A stretch of 64,000 nucleotides of DNA from Acinetobacter lwoffii (GTDB taxonomy: Bacteria; Pseudomonadota; Gammaproteobacteria; Pseudomonadales; Moraxellaceae), in assembly GCF_022967985.1 (NCBI RefSeq), contig NZ_JALJVC010000001.1:124001-188000 (forward strand). The letters are read 5' to 3'. Positions within the stretch are counted from its first letter, which is position 1, and every line of letters starts with the position of its first letter. Position numbers and translations under genes: made by a program. Shown one piece after another: positions 8,697-17,245 of this stretch. The notes beneath the pieces were generated by a model. The model made no database searches, was not told the DNA's origin, and was given only the letters and a program-made list of their open reading frames with translations.

Positions 8697-9144
8697 GGTG
8701 CGTTCCAATTTAGTGCGCGGGATCACAAAAGAAAATCAGTATATAGAGGCAAATTGATTGTAGAAGAGGGCTAAGCAAGGGAAATTTTGATGAAGAATTT
8801 CTTGAAATTGATAAGACTCGATATAAAGCACGTTACTATTTTTTTGCACCAAACTAAGACATGGCGAGAGTTCATAAAATTCAGATTTATATTATATTTT
8901 TAGGTGTTTATATTTATCGTAAGAAAAACGGTGCTAAAAAAGCATGCTAAAGGTGCACGTAAAAAGTAAAAGATTTTTAAGAAAAAATTTAAAAATAAAC
9001 GAAACTATTGCTTTTAAATTTCAAAGCGTCATTCAAGTTTTAAATTTACCAAGTCATAGGGAATCTGGCTGAAGGATATTTAAAATAAATGAAACCCTAA
9101 AAAATTAGGGTTTCATGCTTAGATAAAATTATTGAAGTATTCAA
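8697..9144. other. AT-rich intergenic region between amt and the hydrolase gene
   Basis: No convincing gene. It holds TGCACC at 8845-8850 and GGTGCA at 8952-8957, inverted half-sites resembling the NtrC consensus, upstream of the ammonium transporter. It also holds a terminator hairpin at 9091-9114. A 22-codon GTG frame at 8903 lacks a ribosome-binding site. Confidence 0.5.
9091..9114 (-). terminator. Terminator of the metallo-hydrolase gene
   Basis: A perfect 10-bp stem GAAACCCTAA/TTAGGGTTTC with a 4-base loop, 31 bases beyond the stop on the minus strand, followed there by a T-rich stretch. Confidence 0.75.
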
Positions 9145-10125
9145 TTAATCTTTAAAATGTACCGGAATCCATTGATAGCTTTTATTGTCTTTAGAATAAA
9201 TATGTCCAATCCCCGGAAATGGCAAATGTGGTGCTGCTACCGTCTGACCATTTTTCGCATATTCAGCAAAATATTTTAAGCGGGTTTCGATCGCCTTTTT
9301 CGGATCGACATCAAAGTCAACGCCGGTCTGTGGGCGATCAAACTGCAGCGTATGTGAGTGCACAATATCTCCAATAAACACCATCTGCTGACCTTTAGAT
9401 TTTAAGCTAAAACCAAAATGCCCCGGTGTATGTCCAGCCGAACTGATAACATCGAAAGCATGGATTTGATCGCCAGTTTTAAAGGTTTTGAGCTGATTCT
9501 TGGCCTGATAGGGTGCAATGGCTTTCTTGATTTTATCGACTGTGCCCAAAAAACCTGCCTGCTTGGCTTTTGGTAATTTTTCTACCGTTGTGGGATTTAT
9601 CCAGAAATCCAGTTCAGCTTGAGACACATAAATGTTGGCATTGGGAAAATTGGCAACACTATTATTACTTATACCGCATACATGGTCTGGATGTAAATGC
9701 GTGAGCAGGATGGCATTGACCTGTTCAGGTTTATGCCCTGAAGCCTTTAAATTGGAATACACTGAACCTAGGTGTGGACCATTACAGCTTGAAGTCCCGC
9801 TATCGACCAGAACCATTTCCTTGGCTGTATTGACCAGAAAGGCATTCACGGAGGTTTGGATGCCTTTAGCTTGATCGACGTAGTATTTTTTCAATATCTG
9901 GTCGGCTTGAGCTGCTGGAATATCTTTAAATAAGGCTTTGGACAGATAATTGGTGCCATCTAGCAGGGCAGTAATTTGGTAATCCCCGAAGTTATGTTGA
10001 TAATAACCGGGAACCTGTTTTTGTTGTTGGGTGCTAGAAACGGATTGTGCATGTGTTTGAGAGATACCCGCCATTGAACCTAAAGCAAGCAATGACACGA
10101 CGAGAGAAGAAGTGAAGTATTTCAT
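9145..10125 (-). CDS. Secreted metallo-beta-lactamase-fold hydrolase
   Basis: 326 residues from the ATG at 10125. The preceding in-frame codons would put polar residues before a clear Sec signal peptide (KYFTSSLVVSLLALGSMAG...THA), probably cleaved near residue 27. The zinc motif HLHPDH is at about 143-148, followed by SAGHTPGH (about 229-236) and GDIVHS (Asp about 253). These are the conserved metal ligands of the MBL superfamily. The layout resembles quorum-quenching lactonases and methyl-parathion-hydrolase-like enzymes more than antibiotic-cleaving beta-lactamases. It acts in the periplasm or outside. Substrate unknown. Confidence 0.88.
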   Translation of the reverse strand: MKYFTSSLVVSLLALGSMAGISQTHAQSVSSTQQQKQVPGYYQHNFGDYQITALLDGTNYLSKALFKDIPAAQADQILKKYYVDQAKGIQTSVNAFLVNTAKEMVLVDSGTSSCNGPHLGSVYSNLKASGHKPEQVNAILLTHLHPDHVCGISNNSVANFPNANIYVSQAELDFWINPTTVEKLPKAKQAGFLGTVDKIKKAIAPYQAKNQLKTFKTGDQIHAFDVISSAGHTPGHFGFSLKSKGQQMVFIGDIVHSHTLQFDRPQTGVDFDVDPKKAIETRLKYFAEYAKNGQTVAAPHLPFPGIGHIYSKDNKSYQWIPVHFKD

Positions 10126-10225
10126 AGCTATTCTTATGTAATTAAAGTCAATTCTATGTATTAGCACGGATGCCAGCAAAAAAGAATATGAATATATTTA
10201 CCATTTTTTAAAATGGAAGTGCTGA

Positions 10226-10250
10226 TTTGGCATCTGTACTAAAAAATCAG
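10226..10250 (+). repeat. Dispersed 24/25-nt motif, copy 1
   Basis: TTTGGCATCTGTACTAAAAA followed by ATCAG. It is nearly identical to 18626-18649. It lies between the divergent hydrolase gene and the small membrane protein gene at 10361. Confidence 0.55.
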
Positions 10251-10360
10251 TCTGAATCTGTATATTGATTTTTTGAAAGTAAAGAATTTATTTTTAATGA
10301 AAATATTATTATAAATAAAATGCTTAGATACATTTCACTTTTTATGAAAAGCTCGTTAAC

Positions 10361-10510
10361 ATGGGGTATTACGAACAAGCTTTGGGTGTCGCGATGAGTT
10401 TTTGGAAAAGAAAAAACAATGCCAGCTTTGTATTTTTCATTATTACCTTATATTCACTACTGGGCTTTGGACTGGGTTATGTGATTTGGGAATTTGTGTT
10501 GCAAGGCTAA
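10361..10510 (+). CDS. Small single-pass membrane protein (49 residues)
   Basis: The frame starts at ATG 10361 or, giving 38 residues, at ATG 10394. Neither has a strong ribosome-binding site. The product contains a basic stretch (FWKRKNN), then one hydrophobic segment (SFVFFIITLYSLLGFGLGYV) and ends IWEFVLQG. A strong terminator follows 13 bases after the stop, which supports a real transcript. Function unknown. Confidence 0.5.
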   Translation: MGYYEQALGVAMSFWKRKNNASFVFFIITLYSLLGFGLGYVIWEFVLQG

Positions 10511-10523
10511 GTGACCCAGCAAT

Positions 10524-10554
10524 AAAAAAGCCTCTAGAAATAGAGGCTTTTTTT
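10524..10554 (+). terminator. Rho-independent terminator
   Basis: An A run, stem GCCTCTA/TAGAGGC, loop GAAA and a T run, directly after the small membrane protein gene. Confidence 0.85.
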
Positions 10555-10622
10555 GATCGTATGAAGGTTTTATTATGAGATTTTTTAGAAAAACATTAAC
10601 AACCGTCGAAGTATATTTCCTA

Positions 10623-10698
10623 TTTACTTTTGTTAGGGCAAAAGTAACAAAACCCTTCTGTTCGTTAGAAGGCACGTCTGTGTACCCCTAACGAACGA
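10623..10698. repeat. Two adjacent inverted repeats (REP-like element)
   Basis: TTACTTTTG and CAAAAGTAA form a perfect 9-bp stem with a 6-base loop. Next to it, GTTCGTTAG and CTAACGAAC form a second perfect 9-bp inverted repeat with about a 20-base spacer. No T run follows. The element sits at the 3' side of the AT-rich ATPase gene and could mark an old insertion boundary or a REP-type repeat. Only this copy was seen in the window. Confidence 0.55.
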
Positions 10699-10728
10699 GC
10701 GAAATCCAGGTCGCATGGTTATCACACT

Positions 10729-12213
10729 TTAACTACGATAAATTTTGATTCCTTTTTCACGTGCATATGAAATTTTAGGATCTTTAATTGTATATTGAGC
10801 CGAACCACTATCAGGATTACTCAAATTAATTAATCCCATTTTTTCCATACTAGATATATAGCTTTGAGCAGTTGAATGTTGAAGTTGGTTTTTTTCTTTT
10901 AATTGTTTAGCATTAAAAGTATTTCCATCTAATTTAAGTAGCAAATCTATATACGAAAAAATATCCATAGAGTTAGAGCGTGCATTCGTTTTCTTTGGAT
11001 AGTATTCAAAATAATTGAAATTTTTAATAAATCTACTTAAAGCAAAGCCTATTGAAGATTTTTCAATTCTATTGCTAAGTGAGTCTTTATCATATTGGAT
11101 TCTTAGTAAATTAGAAAAAATATGCCAAAGGTCGCGAGGTGTTGAATTTGCTAATTTTAAAATTTGATTAACATCATCTGCAAATAGTTCTTTGAAATTA
11201 AAAATTTTATTTTTAGAAAAAACTTTTAAACGATTATTTAGGACATTTTCTAAGTCTGAATTTGACCAATTAATAATAGTGCAACTATGTTTTTGAGTTC
11301 GTACATATTGCTTAATAAAATTAAACGGAGTTGTCCAACTTGTAAAAATAATCTGTAATTTTGGCGTTAGTAGTAATTTTTCGTCAGTTAAGATTAATTT
11401 AGTATAGTTTGCAATTAGTTCGGCATCATTCTCGAATCTTTGATCTTCATCAATTCGATCAATTAGTATGATTACTTTACTAAACTGTAATTTTTCTACA
11501 ATCTTTAAAATTCTTTCAATAAGGAAATAAGAGATATCTTGGTCTAAAAAATTTTCTTCAAAGTTTATATCTAGTTCAGGAAAATATTCCTTAATTTTGA
11601 CATTTTCTGTGATTGGAGGAAGCCCCGAAAAATGTTTAGATAAAAAATCATCGACGAGTGTATTTGCTGCAGTAGCACCGTAATTGAAAAGATCTCTTAT
11701 AATTTTTTCAAATCTTTTATAAGTTAATTTATACCAGGGAATTTGAATAGCCTTAATTTGATCTCTTAAGTATGCTTTTGAAACTTGAGGTACAAAGTTT
11801 TGAAGTAAGTAGCTTAGTAATATTTTATCTTCTTGATCGAGTTTATTTATTCGGTTTTTTTCCTTGGCAAGAGAAGAGAATAATTGTAGAGAAATTTTTG
11901 TAATTAAAAATTGATAAAAGTCTTTTGAATCAAAGTGTAATGGTAAATCAGAAAAATCTGTAATAGAGACTGAAATTATCTTTTTTCTGTCAATTCGTGA
12001 CTCTAAGTTTTTTAAAAGGGCAGTTTTTCCAGCCCCTCGATCACCTAAAATGATTAAAGAATTGTCAGAGGAAAAGTTGGATAAAATACTTTCATAGTCA
12101 TTTACAGGGGTAAATATATCGACGGATTGTTTTAACTCATTTTCTGTTGTAAAAAATGCAAATGGATTGTTGTCTAAATTTAATTTTTTTAAAAAGTCAT
12201 TAAAATTTGTCAT
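10729..12213 (-). CDS. P-loop ATPase with C-terminal winged-helix-like domain; atypical, probably acquired
   Basis: 494 residues. The N-terminal NPFAFFTTENELKQS stretch precedes Walker A GDRGAGKT (57-64). Walker B is VIILIDRIDED (about 247-257), with a sensor-1-like FTSW near 290-293. About 180 helical, basic residues separate the Walker motifs. The last 80 residues look like a winged helix (NAKQLKEKNQLQHSTAQSYI). I recall similar N-termini in proteins annotated as P-loop ATPase, Sll1717 family; this is a tentative match. The gene is far more AT-rich than its neighbours (11 G+C in 60 bases at 11461-11520). It stands alone, just beyond the metG terminator. Function unknown; defence is one option. 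Confidence 0.75.
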   Translation of the reverse strand: MTNFNDFLKKLNLDNNPFAFFTTENELKQSVDIFTPVNDYESILSNFSSDNSLIILGDRGAGKTALLKNLESRIDRKKIISVSITDFSDLPLHFDSKDFYQFLITKISLQLFSSLAKEKNRINKLDQEDKILLSYLLQNFVPQVSKAYLRDQIKAIQIPWYKLTYKRFEKIIRDLFNYGATAANTLVDDFLSKHFSGLPPITENVKIKEYFPELDINFEENFLDQDISYFLIERILKIVEKLQFSKVIILIDRIDEDQRFENDAELIANYTKLILTDEKLLLTPKLQIIFTSWTTPFNFIKQYVRTQKHSCTIINWSNSDLENVLNNRLKVFSKNKIFNFKELFADDVNQILKLANSTPRDLWHIFSNLLRIQYDKDSLSNRIEKSSIGFALSRFIKNFNYFEYYPKKTNARSNSMDIFSYIDLLLKLDGNTFNAKQLKEKNQLQHSTAQSYISSMEKMGLINLSNPDSGSAQYTIKDPKISYAREKGIKIYRS

Positions 12214-12240
12214 AAGCTTTATATTGTTAAGAAAAGAATA

Positions 12241-12265
12241 AGCCCCGCTAAAATATAGCGGGGCT
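12241..12265 (-). terminator. Terminator of metG
   Basis: A perfect 10-bp stem AGCCCCGCTA/TAGCGGGGCT with a 5-base loop, 18 bases beyond the metG stop and followed by T-rich DNA on the minus strand. It separates metG from the ATPase gene. Confidence 0.85.
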
Positions 12266-12283
12266 TTTTATAAGTGTCTAAAA

Positions 12284-14344
12284 TTAAGAAACTTTATCAC
12301 CCGGTTTAGCACCCGATTCAGGTGAAATCACCCAAACACCTTCGCCATTACCGGCAGCAAGTACCATACCGTTCGAAATACCAAAACGCATCTTGCGTGG
12401 CGCAAGGTTTGCCACCATCACCACCAGTTTACCTTTTAAGTCTTCAGGTTTATAGAACTCACGAATACCACTGAACACATTACGTGGCTCAGCTTCACCG
12501 ACATTTAAAGTCAATTGAAGAAGTTTGTCAGAACCTTCAACCATTGCAGCTTCAAGAACTTCAGCCACACGCAGGTCAACTTTCATAAAGTCTTCGATGC
12601 CAATAACTTCAGCTTCGCCCACTTTAGATTCAGGTTTTTTCTCAGCCTTCTTCTCTTTTTTCTTTTCAGCTTTAGCTGGCTCAGCAGCAGGGGCAGCTAA
12701 AGAATCTTTAGATGCATCCACCATGGCAGCAACAGCTTTTGGATCTACACGTTGCATCAACGGTTGGAACAATGCAATTTCATGACCCACTAGAATGGTT
12801 TCGCGAGAAGCAAAATCGAAGCTTTCAAGTTGCAAGAAATCTTGAACCTGTTGAGCTAGTGTCGGCAATACAGGAGCCAAGTAAACTGCCAATTGACGGA
12901 ACAGGTTGATCCCCACAGAACATACATCATGAACCTGTTGTTCCTGACCTTCTTGCTTAGCAAGTGCCCAAGGCTTTTTCTCGTCGATGTACTGGTTGGC
13001 TTTGTCTGCCAGTGCCATGATTTCACGAATCGCCGCAGAGAATTCACGTGCTTCATAAGCTTGAGCAATTGAACTACCGGCATCAATAAAGCTTTGTACT
13101 AATTCAGGTTCAGCACATGTCGCACTTAACTTGTTATCAAATTTGGTGTTAATAAATTTCGCACAACGGCTGGCAATATTCACCACTTTACCGACTAGAT
13201 CTGAATTTACTTTTTGTACGAAGTCATCCAGATTTAAGTCTGAATCTTCAACTTTGTCAGAAAGTTTCGACGCGAAGTAGTAGCGTAAATATTCAGGGTT
13301 TAAATGCTCTAAGTAGGTTTCTGCTTTAATAAAGGTGCCGCGAGATTTAGACATCTTTTGGCCATTTACCGTCAAGAAACCATTTACGAATAAGCCTGAT
13401 GGCGTACGGTAGTTAGCGCCTTCAAGCATTGCCGGCCAGAACAGGGCATGGAAATATACGATGTCTTTGCCAATGAAGTGATAGACTTCATTTTCAGAAT
13501 CTTTTTTCCAGAAATCGTCAAAATTCAACTCAGGACGTTTGGTCTTGATGTAGTTTTCAAAACTTGACATATAGCCAATTGGCGCATCGACCCACACATA
13601 GAAGTATTTGTTTGGTGCATCTGGAATTTCAAAACCGAAGTATGGCGCATCACGTGAGATGTCCCAATCGTTCAAGCCATTTTCAAACCATTCGTCCAGC
13701 TTGTTGGCAATCGATACTGGCAGGCGACCTTCATCACGAGTCCATTTTTGCAGGTATTCACCAAAATTTGGCAATTTAAAGAAGTAATGATCAGATGATT
13801 TTTCAACAGGTGTTGCACCACTTAAAGTCGATTTTGGATTCAGTAGCTCAGTTGCGTTATAAGTCGTGCCGCAGACTTCACATGAATCGCCATATTGATC
13901 TTCAGCCTTACATTTCGGGCAGGTACCTTTAATGAACCGGTCTGATAGAAACATGCCTTTTTCAGGATCAAATAACTGCGTTACAGGACGAACAGCAATA
14001 TTGCCAGCTTCACGGTTTTTGATATAGATTTCTGAAGCACGGGCGCGGTTGGTATCACTATGCGTAGAATCATAATGATCGAAATGCACACCAAAACCGT
14101 CAAAGTCACGAATGTGTTCTTTTTGCACATTGGCAATTTGTGCTTCAGGTGAAATGCCATTCGCTTCGGCACGCAGCATGATCGCAGTTCCGTGAGCATC
14201 ATCCGCACAGACATAAGTCACATCATGACCCATCGCGCGCATGGCACGTACCCAAATATCTGCTTGGATATAGCCAAGTAAGTGACCCATATGAATCGGG
14301 CCATTGGCGTAAGGAAGGGCATTGGTGACTAAAATTTTACGCAC
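12284..14344 (-). CDS. metG: Methionyl-tRNA synthetase
   Basis: 686 residues, the full-length form. It charges tRNA-Met in the cytoplasm. The class I HIGH motif appears as PIHMGH (16-21) and the second signature as KMSKS. Zinc-knuckle cysteines are present (CPKC and CEVC, about 143-159). A Lys/Glu/Ala-rich linker joins a C-terminal tRNA-binding (EMAP/OB) domain starting near residue 580 ([13 protein letters not shown]) and ending [20 protein letters not shown]. The domain order is that of the long dimeric bacterial MetRS. Confidence 0.97.
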   Translation of the reverse strand: MRKILVTNALPYANGPIHMGHLLGYIQADIWVRAMRAMGHDVTYVCADDAHGTAIMLRAEANGISPEAQIANVQKEHIRDFDGFGVHFDHYDSTHSDTNRARASEIYIKNREAGNIAVRPVTQLFDPEKGMFLSDRFIKGTCPKCKAEDQYGDSCEVCGTTYNATELLNPKSTLSGATPVEKSSDHYFFKLPNFGEYLQKWTRDEGRLPVSIANKLDEWFENGLNDWDISRDAPYFGFEIPDAPNKYFYVWVDAPIGYMSSFENYIKTKRPELNFDDFWKKDSENEVYHFIGKDIVYFHALFWPAMLEGANYRTPSGLFVNGFLTVNGQKMSKSRGTFIKAETYLEHLNPEYLRYYFASKLSDKVEDSDLNLDDFVQKVNSDLVGKVVNIASRCAKFINTKFDNKLSATCAEPELVQSFIDAGSSIAQAYEAREFSAAIREIMALADKANQYIDEKKPWALAKQEGQEQQVHDVCSVGINLFRQLAVYLAPVLPTLAQQVQDFLQLESFDFASRETILVGHEIALFQPLMQRVDPKAVAAMVDASKDSLAAPAAEPAKAEKKKEKKAEKKPESKVGEAEVIGIEDFMKVDLRVAEVLEAAMVEGSDKLLQLTLNVGEAEPRNVFSGIREFYKPEDLKGKLVVMVANLAPRKMRFGISNGMVLAAGNGEGVWVISPESGAKPGDKVS

Positions 14345-14655
14345 GGATTCACTCTCTCATTCGTATTCATTATGCAATGGGCCATAATTTTACATGATGC
14401 CGAGGGGATTACAAAGAAATGCTTTGCTGAAACCCTGCGAATAGATGGACTTGGAAAACCGAATACAAAAACCTGCATCGTCCTTAGCATATAACCTTGC
14501 AATACGGATTTAACTCAGCTCATGCTACATTCTGCAAACAATAGCAACAACATGTACAGGCTTTGTTGCAGTTTGCTTACTTCGCCCGATTCGCGTGATG
14601 CTTTGTGCTAAAAAATGGCTGATTGTTTATATGATATGCCTAAGGAGGGTACCTC
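14345..14655. other. Divergent intergenic region upstream of metG and the hydrophilin gene
   Basis: No gene seen. It contains a composite hairpin at 14534-14576: GCAAAC/GTTTGC continued by GCAACAA/TTGTTGC with small bulges. It lies about 80 bases before the hydrophilin start, so it may be part of that gene's 5' leader. AGGAGG at 14643-14648 is that gene's ribosome-binding site. Confidence 0.5.
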
Positions 14656-15453
14656 ATGACTCAGCAGAACCAAAATAATACGTCGAAGCAAAATCAAGAT
14701 AAAGAACAACATGCACGCGAATTGAATGATCAGCTTGCAAAAGAGCAAAAGCAAAATGAGATAGATAAACAGCACAATCAGGAACATAAGAACGGGCAAA
14801 GTGCCCAGACCCATGCTGATCAGAAGTCTGATACCCAGCATAACGGTAAAGAGGAAAATGCTGAGCAATCAGCGCAAAAAGACAGTTCTCAAGAGAATCA
14901 GTCTGATAAAAAAACTGAAAGCTTTAAGATGGATGACTTAAAAGCCAAAGCGATAGCGATTGGTGAAGAGCTATTGCAAAAAGGTGAAAAGCTTCTGAAT
15001 GAGCTGAAACATGGCAAATCTGACAACCAGCAAAATGCTGAGCAAGGTTCGGATGATGCGAAAAAAGCCAAAGCGGATCATACCTCTCAAGATAAGTCAT
15101 CTAACAAGTCAGATAAACAAAATGCTAAAGATGGTCAGACCGATCAGCAGGCAGGTATGGCAAATTTAAAAGATGAAGCCATGCATAAGTTTGAAGATAC
15201 CAGACAGAAAATCACAGACTTATTCAGCGAAGCCTCGGTTAAGTTCGCTGAGCTGAAACAGATGGCAACTGATACGATGAATAAAATGAAAGATAATCAA
15301 TCGAAGGAAGGTGATTCTGATCAGCAGCAAGATGCCAAAGATACAGATTCAGAAAGCAACTCTCAGTCTAAAAAGGATGAATCGAAACAAGATCAGGATA
15401 AAAATACCAAGGATCAACAGGACAAATCTGAAAACAATAAAAATCATAAATAG
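14656..15453 (+). CDS. Highly hydrophilic, probably disordered protein (hydrophilin/LEA-like)
   Basis: 265 residues dominated by Gln, Asn, Lys, Asp, Glu and Ser. I see no Cys, Trp, Tyr or Pro and only four Phe. Two helical islands with heptad-like hydrophobics occur at about 90-118 (DDLKAKAIAIGEELL) and 167-214. There is no signal peptide, so it is cytoplasmic. The composition and amphipathic islands resemble LEA/hydrophilin proteins; Acinetobacter uses such proteins (DtpA, DtpB) in desiccation tolerance, but I cannot say this is an orthologue. A near-perfect AGGAGG lies seven bases before the ATG, predicting strong translation. A 15-bp-stem hairpin follows. Confidence 0.75.
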   Translation: MTQQNQNNTSKQNQDKEQHARELNDQLAKEQKQNEIDKQHNQEHKNGQSAQTHADQKSDTQHNGKEENAEQSAQKDSSQENQSDKKTESFKMDDLKAKAIAIGEELLQKGEKLLNELKHGKSDNQQNAEQGSDDAKKAKADHTSQDKSSNKSDKQNAKDGQTDQQAGMANLKDEAMHKFEDTRQKITDLFSEASVKFAELKQMATDTMNKMKDNQSKEGDSDQQQDAKDTDSESNSQSKKDESKQDQDKNTKDQQDKSENNKNHK

Positions 15454-15462
15454 TCTGTGATC

Positions 15463-15502
15463 GTTAAGCCACTTTAATCATAGAAGGTTAAAGTGGCTTA
15501 AC
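15463..15502 (+). terminator. Long perfect hairpin after the hydrophilin gene
   Basis: GTTAAGCCACTTTAA and its exact reverse complement TTAAAGTGGCTTAAC form a 15-bp stem with a 10-base loop. There is no T run, so it may stabilise the mRNA 3' end or pause RNA polymerase rather than act as a classic terminator. Confidence 0.6.
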
Positions 15503-15728
15503 ACGCTCGAGATAAATAAAAAAAATTTATTACATTAAAATAGTCCATCTCTCTTTTCTTTCATTATTTCTATTCACCAAGATTCCATAAAATATTTCAC
15601 AAAACCGAGTAAAATGGTTGGAAATTGAAGATATCTGTTTCATCTTCTCCAATACAGTGCTTAACCTTCGCCTAAAACCCCGTTAAACTAAGCGATTCAG
15701 ATGTCGATCTACATTTTTGGAGTAACCT

Positions 15729-16988
15729 ATGTCTTGGCTTTCTTCGCTTAAATCGGTTTTTTCGCCTTCCAAGGAGGTGAACGAAGAAGCTGTGCAAAAC
15801 GTACTGCAAAACTATATCTTGCCAAATTCCAGCAATGCCTTGAAAGATCGTATTACGCAGGTCAATGTACAGGGTGAGATTCTGCAAATCACTTTGAATA
15901 CCTATCCAGAAGAAAAAGCGCAGCTGCAACAGATTCATGATGAACTGGCGGAAGCTTTGCAAAAATGTGGTATTCAAGAACTGAATATGCATGTGATTCA
16001 GCAGAAAACTGGACATAAGAAAGAAGGGGGTTGCGGGCATAACCATGCTGAAGGTGAAAACTGTTCAAGCGAGTCTAAAGCGGAAGCAAAACCCAATCTT
16101 CCCCCTGTGGTTGATGCGTCGGCACAGCCTGCAAAAACAGAAGAAGCTGATCCAAATAATCCACCTATTCAAAAAGCTGCGCCGCAACAGCGTGATGTTC
16201 CAAAACACCCAAGGATTCAAAATGTGATTCTGGTGTCATCTGGTAAAGGTGGCGTAGGTAAATCGACCACGACTGTAAATCTGGCTTTGGCTCTACAGAA
16301 ATTAGGCCTGCGCGTAGGCGTACTAGATGCCGATATTTACGGCCCAAGTATTCCGACTATGCTCGGCAATGCCGGCAAAACGCCAATGATCGAAGCAGAG
16401 CAGTTTGTCCCTATCGAAGCCTATGGGATGGCGGTATTATCAATTGGCCATTTAACTGGAGATCACAATACTCCAGTCGCCTGGCGTGGTCCAAAAGCCA
16501 CGGGTGCATTGATGCAGTTATTCAATCAGACCCTATGGCCAGACCTTGATGTGCTGATGATTGATATGCCACCTGGCACAGGTGATATCCAGTTAACTCT
16601 CGCGCAGCGTATTCCGGTAACGGGCGCAGTAATTGTGACAACGCCACAAAACGTGGCCTTGCTGGATGCGACCAAAGGCATTGAATTGTTTAACCGCGTG
16701 CAGATTCCGATCATGGGCGTGATTGAAAACATGTCGACCCATATCTGCTCAAATTGTGGTTTTGAGGAACAGATTTTTGGTACAGGCGGTGGCGATAAAC
16801 TGTCTGAGCAATATCAAGTCCCATTATTGGGCCGTTTACCTTTGGATGCTAAAATTCGTGAAAATGCCGATGCTGGAACGCCGTCAGTGATCGCGGGAGA
16901 TGCTGCTGCAGAAAGCTATATGCTGATTGCAGAGAAAATTGCAGCGCAGTTACCTAAAGCAGAGAAAGACCATAGCCGAATTTTCTAA
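15729..16988 (+). CDS. apbC: Iron-sulfur cluster carrier protein ApbC/Mrp
   Basis: 419 residues. An N-terminal MIP18/DUF59-type domain (about 17-90) is followed by a linker and the Mrp NTPase. The deviant Walker A is SSGKGGVGKST (170-180), the switch region is LDADIYGPS, and the cluster-binding CxxC is C340-C343 (CSNCG). Mrp proteins bind and transfer 4Fe-4S clusters in the cytosol. The linker at about 95-115 contains Cys102, His104, His106 and Cys112, a metal-binding-like patch not part of the core fold. The start is fixed by GGAG seven bases upstream. Confidence 0.95.
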   Translation: MSWLSSLKSVFSPSKEVNEEAVQNVLQNYILPNSSNALKDRITQVNVQGEILQITLNTYPEEKAQLQQIHDELAEALQKCGIQELNMHVIQQKTGHKKEGGCGHNHAEGENCSSESKAEAKPNLPPVVDASAQPAKTEEADPNNPPIQKAAPQQRDVPKHPRIQNVILVSSGKGGVGKSTTTVNLALALQKLGLRVGVLDADIYGPSIPTMLGNAGKTPMIEAEQFVPIEAYGMAVLSIGHLTGDHNTPVAWRGPKATGALMQLFNQTLWPDLDVLMIDMPPGTGDIQLTLAQRIPVTGAVIVTTPQNVALLDATKGIELFNRVQIPIMGVIENMSTHICSNCGFEEQIFGTGGGDKLSEQYQVPLLGRLPLDAKIRENADAGTPSVIAGDAAAESYMLIAEKIAAQLPKAEKDHSRIF

Positions 16989-17011
16989 TTCTATAGACAA
17001 TTCAGATATTT

Positions 17012-17036
17012 AAGTCTTAGCTAAAAGCTAGGGCTT
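17012..17036 (+). terminator. Probable terminator of apbC
   Basis: An 11-bp stem with G-U pairs (AAGTCTTAGCT/AGCTAGGGCTT), a 3-base loop and then a T-rich tail. Confidence 0.6.
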
Positions 17037-17245
17037 CTTATTTCTTATTTTTAAAATTAGCTCGATTTAAATGATCGAAATTGACTGAAATGACTATCGG
17101 GTGTTTATCCTGAAAGCTTATATAAACATTTGAATTAATTAAAATAAATAAATTTAAATTTTAGATCATATGTTCTCTTACAATTATTTTTTTGCAGCAC
17201 TGACCGAATTCTTCTATGCTACTCGGATTAGAGCGAGGTCAAACT

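Noticed and set aside
8903..8968. 22-codon GTG frame with a basic end
   Set aside because: No ribosome-binding site and a low-complexity Lys-rich product from A-rich DNA.
9145..10125. Antibiotic-resistance metallo-beta-lactamase
   Set aside because: Only the general fold motifs (HxHxDH and following ligands) are present; the overall layout fits lactonase-like hydrolases better.
10457..10675. Minus-strand 72-codon frame across the terminator and inverted repeats
   Set aside because: It overlaps a strong terminator, a repeat and the opposite small gene, and the product has no recognisable feature.
12515..12785. Plus-strand frames within metG
   Set aside because: They are shadows of the Lys/Glu/Ala-rich metG linker, giving Phe/Ser-rich products without start signals.
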